From the NCBI GenBank assembly GCA_022560715.1, contig JADFSQ010000134.1, positions 1-6,027 of the forward strand: 6,027 bases of DNA, written 5' to 3'. Positions 1-5,272 of this stretch are shown one piece after another. The notes under the pieces are model-generated. The model saw only the letters and a list, made by a program, of their open reading frames with translations, was not told the DNA's origin and ran no database searches. Within the stretch, counting starts at the first letter, position 1. Each line of letters opens with the position of its first letter. The position numbers and the translations under genes were made by a program. Origin of the DNA: Bacteroidota bacterium (GTDB lineage Bacteria > Bacteroidota > Bacteroidia > Flavobacteriales > Flavobacteriaceae).

Positions 1-638
1 AGAAACAAGAGAAAAATAAAAAAAAGTCTATAAAACTTGATTGACTTGGTTCCAAAGATAAATTCGAAACACCTTTCACCATAATATGCCCAACTGATTA
101 TGGCTATAAATCCGAAGACAAATGTTGTAAATGCTATCCCAAATTTACCGAATGGTAAGAAAGAACTATTATTTCCCAAGGCTAGAACGGTCGTCGTTGG
201 AATAGGGGGCAAGTGACTTGTCATTATGACGGATAGGGCAATAAGAGTGTTAATAGCCAAAGCTATGAACACTCCTGACATTGCTATGAGTCCGTTGTAT
301 ACTGGGTCGGGTGATTTTGCAGCAGCTTGAGTAACAGCTGCGACACCTGCGACTCTGCTACCTGCTAAACCAAATGCTCTCAGTAGAATTGTTCCCAACA
401 AAGCCCCACTCATCGCTTGAGTTGAAAACGCAGCTTTGAGTATCAAAATGATAGCAGCGGGAATCTGAGTAAATTTACCAGCAATAATTGACAAAGTACC
501 CAAAATAGAAAGAAGAATTAGTATGGGAACTAGACGTTCGGCAAAGAAGCCAATGCGTTTGACGCCGCCGATGATGACTATTCCGACACTGACGGCAAGC
601 AAAAGAGCGGTTATGTAGCGAGGTATGTTAAATTGTGT
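1..638 (-). CDS. Sodium:alanine/amino-acid symporter (AGCS family), internal to C-terminal fragment
   Basis: Reading the minus strand in one open frame from about 638 to 3 gives about 212 codons with no stop. The translation is strongly hydrophobic with several membrane helices. Near its start is IPRYITALLLA followed by GGVKRIGFFAERLVP, which matches the AGCS pattern GG(I/V)KRIG..AERLVP. Later it has QAAAKSPDPVYNGLIAM, and near the end WAYYGERCFEFIFG, which matches the conserved YYGE+C.EY.FG segment of the family. Members are inner-membrane permeases that import alanine or glycine with Na+. The fragment lacks the N-terminal half, and its C-terminus runs off the window. The usual SNEAG.GSAP.AHAAAK segment is replaced by a divergent stretch (AGSRVAGVAAVTQAAAK), so this is an atypical member and its substrate is uncertain. 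The 5' end of the gene is lost at a join with trehalase at about 625-640. Base composition is richer in G+C than the neighbouring block, and the source organism is probably different. The family call is firm. Confidence 0.85.
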
Positions 639-642
639 AGAA
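622..642. other. Probable chimeric join: symporter gene meets trehalase gene
   Basis: Minus-strand AGCS similarity is recognisable down to TQFNIPRY (bases about 615-638). Plus-strand trehalase similarity is recognisable from VELAKAMADNF (from about 637). The two genes are in opposite orientation, and each loses its 5' portion at the same place. No intergenic DNA, transposon end or target duplication is seen, so the breakpoint lies within roughly 15 bases. An artefactual join is more likely than a natural one. Confidence 0.75.
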
Positions 643-1830
643 TTAGCCAAAGCTATGGCAGATAATTTTCAGTATGAAATTGAATATTATGGCAAGATTC
701 TTAATGCCAACCGTTCCTATTATTTAACCAGAACACAACCACCATTTTACACAAGTTTAATAAGAGAAGTATTTGAAATTACACAGGACAAAAAATGGTT
801 AAAACAGCATCTTAAAACAGCAATAAAAGAATACCAAACCGTTTGGATGGTTAAAGGGAAACGACTTACTAAAAACGGGCTAAATAGATATTTAGCAGAA
901 GGCATTGGCTTTCCACCTGAATGTGAAGCAGGTCATTTCGATTCAATAATCAAGCCTTATGCTGATAAGATGCACATTTCAATTCGGGATTATGAAAAAG
1001 TATATTCGGAAGGGATTATATTAAATCCAGAATTGGATGACTATTTTGTACATGATCGAACCGTTAGAGAGTCTGGGCATGATACATCTTATAGAATTGA
1101 AGGTATTTGTGCCGATTTGAATCTTGTAGAGCTAAATGCTATGCTCTATAAATATGAAACTGACTTTGCTGAATTAATACAGAATGAATTTAATGGGAAA
1201 TTTAACTCATATTCTTATCATTATTGGCAGGATAAAGCCGAAGCCAGAAAACTCGCAGTTAATAAATACTTGTGGAATGAAGACAAGGGATTATATTTTG
1301 ACTACAATGTAAAAACAAAAAAACAATCCAATATTGTAGCAGCCTCTACTTTATCACCATTATGGGCAAATTTATGCTCTAAAGAACAAGCAGAAAAACT
1401 TGTTACTTCTGCCTTACCATTATTAAAAGAAAAAGGTGGAATTGCAGGATGCACAGAAGAAAGCAGAGGAGAAATATCAGAAAATCGTCCTCAACGACAA
1501 TGGGATTATCCTAATGGTTGGGCACCACACCAAATGATGATCTGGAAAGGCTTAAACAATTATGGTTATTTTGATGAAGCACAAGAACTGATTTACAGAT
1601 GGCTGTTTATGATTACAAAAAATGCTGTTGATTACAATGGTACAATTCCCGAAAAATATGATGTAGTTGCAGCAACACACAAGGTATTTGCAGAATATGG
1701 CAATGTAGGAACCGATTTTGAATATATAACCCAAGAAGGCTTTGGGTGGATGAATGCATCCTATCAATACGGATTATCGTTATTAGAAGAAAAATATATT
1801 GATAAATTAAATATGCTTATTGAACCCTGA
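637..1830 (+). CDS. Trehalase (GH37), N-terminally truncated
   Basis: GH37 trehalases hydrolyse alpha,alpha-trehalose to two glucoses with inversion. An ATG at 625 opens the frame, but its first few codons lie in the join, so it is unlikely to be the native start. Numbering from that ATG, the visible motifs are: NRSYYLTRTQPPF (29-41), the family's N+..YL.R(S/T)QPP segment; RESGHDTSYR (148-157), with Asp153 in the position of the catalytic acid; QWDYPNGWAPHQ (292-303), matching trehalase signature 2; and FEYITQEGFGW (365-375), the segment holding the catalytic base. Family members are about 500-550 residues, so roughly 130-150 are missing, including signature 1 (PGGRF.E.Y.WDSY) and any signal peptide. 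Periplasmic or cytoplasmic location therefore cannot be decided. ESGHDTSYR and GICADLNLVELNAMLYKYE resemble fungal neutral trehalases more than E. coli TreA/TreF. The TGA stop at 1828-1830 lies 15 bases from the convergent clpS stop, with no evident terminator hairpin between them. Confidence 0.93.
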   Translation, partial: VELAKAMADNFQYEIEYYGKILNANRSYYLTRTQPPFYTSLIREVFEITQDKKWLKQHLKTAIKEYQTVWMVKGKRLTKNGLNRYLAEGIGFPPECEAGHFDSIIKPYADKMHISIRDYEKVYSEGIILNPELDDYFVHDRTVRESGHDTSYRIEGICADLNLVELNAMLYKYETDFAELIQNEFNGKFNSYSYHYWQDKAEARKLAVNKYLWNEDKGLYFDYNVKTKKQSNIVAASTLSPLWANLCSKEQAEKLVTSALPLLKEKGGIAGCTEESRGEISENRPQRQWDYPNGWAPHQMMIWKGLNNYGYFDEAQELIYRWLFMITKNAVDYNGTIPEKYDVVAATHKVFAEYGNVGTDFEYITQEGFGWMNASYQYGLSLLEEKYIDKLNMLIEP

Positions 1831-1845
1831 ATATATATTAGAAAA

Positions 1846-2121
1846 TCAAACAATTTCTGCACTCAAACCTGCTTCGAGCAGTTTTGAACATCGTGGTTTT
1901 AAATCTTTTAGCTCTCCTGTTTTAACAGTACATTTCCCTTTATAATGAACAATAATAGCACATTGTTCTGCCTGTTCTGTAGTATGCTCACAAACATTAA
2001 TGAGCATTTCTATAACATAATCGAAAGTATTAACATCATCGTTAAACAATACGATTTCGTTTTGTTTGATTACCTTTTCTTCAAGAAGGATGTCTTCCGA
2101 TATTTTCTCCTTTGTGTTCAT
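1846..2121 (-). CDS. clpS: ATP-dependent Clp protease adaptor ClpS
   Basis: This 91-residue protein is typical of the ClpS family. ClpS binds substrates bearing N-degrons (destabilising N-terminal Phe, Tyr, Trp or Leu) and hands them to the ClpA-type ATPase of ClpAP in the cytoplasm. The motif NDDVNTFDYVIEML (27-40) holds Asn27 and Asp28, equivalent to the E. coli pocket residues Asn34 and Asp35 that grip the substrate amino terminus. His59 in VHYKGK corresponds to E. coli His66. Residues 1-20 form the expected variable, flexible N-terminal extension. ATG start at 2121, TGA stop at 1846-1848, convergent with the trehalase. The 105-base gap to tpiA contains a TTGACT-like element (2190-2195, minus strand) followed by A+T-rich sequence. 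This could be a separate promoter but is too weak to call. In many Bacteroidetes, as I recall, prmA lies beside clpS; it is absent here. Confidence 0.96.
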   Translation of the reverse strand: MNTKEKISEDILLEEKVIKQNEIVLFNDDVNTFDYVIEMLINVCEHTTEQAEQCAIIVHYKGKCTVKTGELKDLKPRCSKLLEAGLSAEIV

Positions 2122-2226
2122 AAGTCTTTTGTCTTTCAGACATTTTACATAAGTGAAAGTAATAATTTTTATCTAATTTATAAATTTCAAGTCAACTTTA
2201 TTACCACTTTGCTTGTTTATCGACTA

Positions 2227-2982
2227 TCAAAACGCATTAACAATTGCATAAAAATCTTCGGTATTTAATGCTGCGCCTCCTATTAATCCGCCATCCACAT
2301 CTGGTTTTGAGAATATTTCTTTAGCATTATTTGGCTTTACGCTTCCACCATATAAAATGGAAACACTATTAGCAACATCGACTCCATATTTATTTTCTAA
2401 AGTTTCTCTAATAAACTTGTGCATTTCTTGTGCTTGGTCAGGACTTGCTGTTTCTCCAGTACCAATTGCCCAAACAGGTTCGTAAGCTAAAACTATACTA
2501 TTCCAAGCGTTCTCTGGCAAATGAAACAACCCGTTTTTAATTTGACCCTCTACAACATTAAAATGATTGTCTGTTTTTCTGTCATTTAATTCTTCACCAA
2601 AACAAAAGATTATTCTCATATTATTTTCTAAAGCAGCATTTACTTTTTCCGCAAGTAACGCGTCTGTTTCTCCAAATTGAGCACGACGTTCGCTATGTCC
2701 TAAAATAACAGTTTCAATACCAATACTCTTTAGCATACCAGCACTTATCTCTCCTGTATATGCTCCGTTTTTTGCAAAGTGCATGTTTTGTGCAATGACT
2801 TCTATATTGGCTTCTCGTAGTGCTTCACAAGCACTGTAAAGATTTGTAAATGTTGGTGCAATCATTACCTCAGCATTTGAGGTTTGGGTTTGCTTTTTTA
2901 AATCTGAAATTAGTGCTTGAGTTTGCGCTAAATCGTTATTCATTTTCCAGTTTCCTGCTACTATATTTTTTCTCATATTCAT
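2227..2982 (-). CDS. tpiA: Triosephosphate isomerase
   Basis: TpiA interconverts dihydroxyacetone phosphate and glyceraldehyde 3-phosphate in glycolysis and gluconeogenesis, as a cytosolic TIM-barrel dimer. Counting from the outermost ATG (251 residues, the usual length), all key elements are present: GNWKMN (10-15, catalytic Lys13), ILGHSERR (93-100, electrophile His96), AYEPVWAIGTG (166-176, base Glu168 and the phosphate-gripping loop 6), YGGSV (211-215), and GGLIGGAAL (231-239), which binds phosphate. Nothing is missing. A second ATG two codons downstream (2974-2976) gives MRKNIVAGNWKMN, the more usual family start, and is my preference; coordinates cover the outer ATG. A 7-bp stem hairpin (2983-3000) abuts the outer ATG and lies six bases from the inner one, so it could affect initiation. 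The stop is TGA. The gene lies 88 bases downstream of the BT_3928-like gene on the same strand, and that linkage is common in Bacteroidetes. Confidence 0.98.
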   Translation of the reverse strand: MNMRKNIVAGNWKMNNDLAQTQALISDLKKQTQTSNAEVMIAPTFTNLYSACEALREANIEVIAQNMHFAKNGAYTGEISAGMLKSIGIETVILGHSERRAQFGETDALLAEKVNAALENNMRIIFCFGEELNDRKTDNHFNVVEGQIKNGLFHLPENAWNSIVLAYEPVWAIGTGETASPDQAQEMHKFIRETLENKYGVDVANSVSILYGGSVKPNNAKEIFSKPDVDGGLIGGAALNTEDFYAIVNAF

Positions 2983-3000
2983 TTCCCGTGAAAACGGGAA
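2983..3000. repeat. Hairpin TTCCCGT-GAAA-ACGGGAA at the tpiA start
   Basis: Perfect 7-bp inverted repeat: TTCCCGT at 2983-2989 and ACGGGAA at 2994-3000, separated by GAAA (TTTC on the tpiA transcript). It ends exactly where the outer tpiA ATG begins. No T-run follows on either strand, so it is not a typical intrinsic terminator. Its CCCG/CGGG core is shared with the two longer palindromes in the window, which suggests a dispersed short palindrome rather than a gene-specific element. Confidence 0.75.
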
Positions 3001-3034
3001 TCTTATTAATTAAGCCTATCCTAAATCTTTTCCA

Positions 3035-3052
3035 TCCCGATAGCTATCGGGA
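3035..3052. repeat. 18-bp perfect palindrome TCCCGATAGCTATCGGGA
   Basis: Each half is TCCCGATAG, with no spacer. It lies in the 88-base gap between the BT_3928-like gene and tpiA, 34 bases from the hairpin at 2983-3000. A near copy with a different but still self-complementary centre occurs at 5246-5263. From memory, sequences of this kind are dispersed in intergenic regions of many Flavobacteriia and related genomes, like REP elements. No T-tract follows, so a terminator role is unlikely. Confidence 0.8.
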
Positions 3053-3070
3053 GAAAGGACTTTTGTTTTT

Positions 3071-4180
3071 TTAATTGTTTTTAATATCTATCTCCAAATC
3101 TTCTAAATCATTCCAATGCAACTTTTGTTTTATGGTGCCATTATTAAGTTCTAAAATTCCCGGATTAGAACGCACTATGGTTTTTAAAGCTGTTTCATCA
3201 CAAAAATAAAAGTCGAAATCAAGCCCATATTGTTCAGACATTCTTTGTTGCTCTTCTGGTCCAGAAGCGGTAAGACCAATTACTTTATATCCTTTTTTAG
3301 TAGCTTCATTTGTAACGGATTTCAATTTATTTAAACCATCAGCTTCTGCTTTTGCGAGGTTATAAGAGATAAATATTAAAAGATTTTCTTCATTCAAAAG
3401 GGCTTCAGTAAAATCTTCATCTTCACGTTCCATAGAAAAATCGTGAATAGGAGCTTCGTAACCTTCTTCAATAGTTTCAGTTTCCACATCAATATATTCA
3501 CCATCAACACTCGGATAACTTCCTCTTGTAGTAATTATTTTTTCTTCGCCATCAATATTAAATTTCCAATGATAATCTATCACAGCTTTCGGAGCATCGT
3601 CTGGAACTGTCATATTCTCCTGAATATTATCACCTATTTTATAAGGTCTGAAATCTTTAACCGGAAGATGCATTAACACCTGATATATTAAGCCAAAAGA
3701 AAAAATAAAACTCACTAATATAATTACTGTTAAGCCCAATTTATTTAGAATGGGTTTAATGTGTTTTACGCCAAAAAACAAGACTAAAATTAAAGCTAAT
3801 AAAATAATATCTTTTGTAAATGATTCCCAAGGTGTGAGTTTTATGGCATCGCCAAAGCAACCACAATCGGTTACTTTATTGAAATAGGCTGAATAAAATG
3901 TTAGGAATGTAAAGAACACAATCATTCCTAATAAACTCCAGACCGTAAATTTTGGCTTGTATCCAATGAGTAGAAAAACGCCCAAGAGTACTTCAAAAAC
4001 TACAACTAAAATTGCAATTATAAGTGCGTAAGGTTCAAGTAAAGGAAGGTTTAAAACGGTAACACCAAAATATTCTTCGAGCTTAAATGAAAACCCTATT
4101 GGGTCGTTTAATTTTATAAGTCCGGAAAAAATGAATAATCCTCCGACTAATAATCTGCTAATTTGTATTATGTATTTCAT
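3071..4180 (-). CDS. BT_3928-like membrane protein: DoxX/MauE-type four-helix domain plus thioredoxin-like domain
   Basis: This 369-residue protein has two parts. The N-terminal part is a DoxX/MauE-like membrane domain with helices at about 4-22, 51-72, 80-99 and 122-138, followed by a fifth at about 148-169. TDCGCFGD (104-111) places paired cysteines Cys106 and Cys108 in the loop after helix 3, as in MauE-type proteins. Residues about 170-369 are soluble: an acidic linker, then a thioredoxin-like fold with strand LLIFIS (267-272), KGYKVIGLTAS (296-306) and a probable cis-proline in SNPGI (338-342). The usual CxxC of thioredoxins is missing; that position reads YNLAKAEA, so disulfide exchange by this domain is doubtful. 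The tail is probably periplasmic. Function is unknown. The DCGC motif suggests redox or electron-transport membrane chemistry, but that is inference. The ATG start at 4180 gives a sensible short N-terminus before helix 1; stop TAA. It lies upstream of tpiA on the same strand, a conserved Bacteroidetes neighbour as I recall. Confidence 0.88.
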   Translation of the reverse strand: MKYIIQISRLLVGGLFIFSGLIKLNDPIGFSFKLEEYFGVTVLNLPLLEPYALIIAILVVVFEVLLGVFLLIGYKPKFTVWSLLGMIVFFTFLTFYSAYFNKVTDCGCFGDAIKLTPWESFTKDIILLALILVLFFGVKHIKPILNKLGLTVIILVSFIFSFGLIYQVLMHLPVKDFRPYKIGDNIQENMTVPDDAPKAVIDYHWKFNIDGEEKIITTRGSYPSVDGEYIDVETETIEEGYEAPIHDFSMEREDEDFTEALLNEENLLIFISYNLAKAEADGLNKLKSVTNEATKKGYKVIGLTASGPEEQQRMSEQYGLDFDFYFCDETALKTIVRSNPGILELNNGTIKQKLHWNDLEDLEIDIKNN

Positions 4181-4188
4181 AGTTCTAA

Positions 4189-4227
4189 AATTCCAATAGG
4201 TTAAATTCCAAATTCCAATAGTTAAAC
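4189..4227. repeat. Tandem imperfect direct repeat AATTCCAATAG(G)TTAAA
   Basis: The unit AATTCCAATAGGTTAAA begins at about 4190 and recurs with one base fewer (AATTCCAATAGTTAAA) from about 4211, with TTCC between the copies. On the minus strand this reads as repeated TTGGAATTT units directly after the stop of the S23 gene and before the BT_3928-like ATG. Such TTGGAATTT tracts often flank S23 four-helix genes in Bacteroidetes (from memory), which fits this gene being a mobile or inserted unit. Confidence 0.65.
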
Positions 4228-4572
4228 CTTATTTATTATTGCAGATAATATTTTTCTTAATTCATCTGCCTCTTCAATAAGGTCATCAATATTTGATGAA
4301 TGATTTTCATTTAAAGGTTTAAGCAATCTCAACCAATATCTACTTTCTTTTGCTTCTTTTCTTGATATTTTCAGCCTATAAACAAAATCTTTGTTGCCTA
4401 ACTTTTCATTAGCTTCAATATAATTTGCTCCTACTGAACCTGAAGAACGAATTAATTGTTTAGCATCTTCAATATTTGATATAGTTTTAGACAATTCTTT
4501 TACAAAAAATCTACAGTCTCTTGCAAATTCAAAAGTACGTTCTTCAAGATTATATGTTTTGTTCTTTGACAA
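4222..4572 (-). CDS. Four-helix bundle protein, S23 / 23S rRNA intervening-sequence protein family (TIGR02436)
   Basis: This small helical protein of about 116 residues matches the S23 family from end to end: YNLEERTFEFARDC near the N-terminus, then LIRSSGSVGANYIEANE (41-57), the family's most conserved segment, then DFVYRLKISRKEAKESRYWLRLL. Relatives fold as four-helix bundles that form pentamers. Some are encoded inside 23S rRNA intervening sequences, and the distant relative Avd works in diversity-generating retroelements. No reverse transcriptase or template repeat is present here, so an Avd role is unsupported. There is no ATG anywhere in the frame. The start given is TTG at 4570-4572, chosen because it places MSKNKTYNLEER where family N-termini usually lie. 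The frame stays open back to the DUF1599 stop at 4612-4614, so initiation might instead use ATT or be coupled to DUF1599. Short direct repeats on both sides, and its position between two genes that are usually close neighbours, suggest insertion. Confidence 0.88.
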   Translation of the reverse strand: MSKNKTYNLEERTFEFARDCRFFVKELSKTISNIEDAKQLIRSSGSVGANYIEANEKLGNKDFVYRLKISRKEAKESRYWLRLLKPLNENHSSNIDDLIEEADELRKILSAIINKV

Positions 4573-4595
4573 ATCTTTATGGAATTTGTTCTTTG
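4558..4595. repeat. 11-bp direct repeat TTTGTTCTTTG around the S23 gene start
   Basis: TTTGTTCTTTG occurs at 4558-4568 and again at 4585-4595, exactly 27 bases apart. On the minus strand it encodes K-N-K both times in the S23 frame, so the spacing is nine codons. The inner copy lies inside the first codons of the S23 gene; the outer copy is between that gene and the DUF1599 stop. AAATTCC next to the outer copy is the inverse of the GGAATTT units at the other end of the gene. Confidence 0.6.
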
Positions 4596-4611
4596 CTTTT
4601 TGAATATTGCT

Positions 4612-5151
4612 TTACTTTTGTTTTAACAAAATTAAAGCAAAAACAGCATAGTTTATCATATCTTGATAATTTGCATTAATGCCTTCGCTTACTAAAGTTT
4701 TTCCTGCATTATTTTCAATTTGTTTAACACGCAATAATTTTTGCAAAATTAAATCGGTTAACGAACTCACTCTCATGTCTCGCCATGCTTCACCATAATC
4801 ATGATTTTTATCTTGCATGAGCTGTTTAGCAATAGCTACTTGTTCATCATACAATTTTGTTGCTTCTTTACGCAATAAGTCTGGCTGTTCTACAACTCCT
4901 TTTTCCAACTGAATAAGTGCCATAATACTGTAATTAATAATGCCGATAAATTCGCTTACTTCGTCTTCATCTACTTTTCTAATCTCATTTTGTTGCAAAC
5001 CTCTAATGCGTTGTGCTTTAATAAAAATCTGGTCTGTAAGTGAAGGTAAACGAAGTATTCTCCACGCACTCCCGTAATCTTTCATTTTTTTATTAAACAA
5101 ATCTCTACACATAGAGATTACATCATCGTATTGTTTTGAAGTATTTTGCAT
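4612..5151 (-). CDS. DUF1599 (Nmad1-like) protein with two domain copies
   Basis: This 179-residue protein contains two copies of the same helical module. Copy 1 has DYGSAWRILRLPSLTDQI (25-42), then KAQRIRGLQ and later IINYSIMALIQL (71-82). Copy 2 has DYGEAWRDMRVSSLTDLI (118-135), then KLLRVKQIE and MINYAVFALILL (165-176). The paired DYG.AWR..R..SLTD and NY elements are the DUF1599 hallmark. The family has been linked by others to nucleotide-modification contexts (Nmad1), but its activity is unknown and nothing here shows one. The ATG at 5149-5151 was chosen because MQNTSKQYDDVI... matches the usual family N-terminus. The frame extends 17 codons further to a TTG, but those residues show no conservation. 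No membrane segment or signal peptide. In Bacteroidetes this gene is commonly close to the BT_3928-like gene and tpiA (from memory); here the S23 gene intervenes. Stop TAA at 4612-4614. Confidence 0.92.
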   Translation of the reverse strand: MQNTSKQYDDVISMCRDLFNKKMKDYGSAWRILRLPSLTDQIFIKAQRIRGLQQNEIRKVDEDEVSEFIGIINYSIMALIQLEKGVVEQPDLLRKEATKLYDEQVAIAKQLMQDKNHDYGEAWRDMRVSSLTDLILQKLLRVKQIENNAGKTLVSEGINANYQDMINYAVFALILLKQK

Positions 5152-5245
5152 AAAGTAATTTGAATTTTGCGTAAATTTCGCATAAAAAAGTTTAATGTTC
5201 AAGGTTTCAGGTTTAAAGTTTTTTCTTTAACTATTTTAGCCACGA

Positions 5246-5263
5246 TCCCGATAATTATCGGGA
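5246..5263. repeat. 18-bp perfect palindrome TCCCGATAATTATCGGGA
   Basis: Second copy of the palindrome at 3035-3052. The eight outer bases of each half are identical (TCCCGATA/TATCGGGA), and the central GC has become AT, which keeps perfect self-complementarity. It lies 9 bases after the kdsB stop, within the 121-base gap before the DUF1599 ATG. The rest of that gap (5152-5245) is A+T-rich with T-runs and a weak 6-bp hairpin (TTAAAG/CTTTAA at 5213-5230). No convincing promoter was seen. Confidence 0.8.
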
Positions 5264-5272
5264 CAGTACAAG

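Noticed and set aside
1552..1767. 71-codon minus-strand open frame inside the trehalase gene
   Set aside because: It is antisense to the region with the trehalase signatures, has no family resemblance, and is explained by base composition.
2165..2195. Promoter for clpS (TTGACT at 2190-2195, minus strand)
   Set aside because: The downstream hexamer is only generic A+T-rich sequence and no Bacteroidetes TAnnTTTG element is properly spaced, so the evidence is too weak for a feature.
1945..2268. 107-codon plus-strand open frame across clpS and the end of tpiA
   Set aside because: It overlaps two solid genes on the opposite strand and is Phe/Ile/Tyr-rich as expected of antisense A+T-rich DNA.
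3035..3052. Intrinsic transcription terminator
   Set aside because: No T-run follows the stem on the minus strand, and the same palindrome recurs elsewhere as a repeat.
2850..3074. 74-codon plus-strand open frame over the tpiA start and palindromes
   Set aside because: Antisense to the tpiA N-terminus, hydrophobic only because of A+T-rich codons, and no similarity recognised.
3443..3676. 77-codon plus-strand open frame within the BT_3928-like gene
   Set aside because: Antisense shadow with no recognisable domain or start context.
4189..4227. CRISPR-like array
   Set aside because: Only two short imperfect units separated by four bases, with no spacers and no cas genes.
4222..4572. Diversity-generating retroelement, because the S23 family is related to Avd
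   Set aside because: No reverse transcriptase, template/variable repeat pair or target gene is present in the window.
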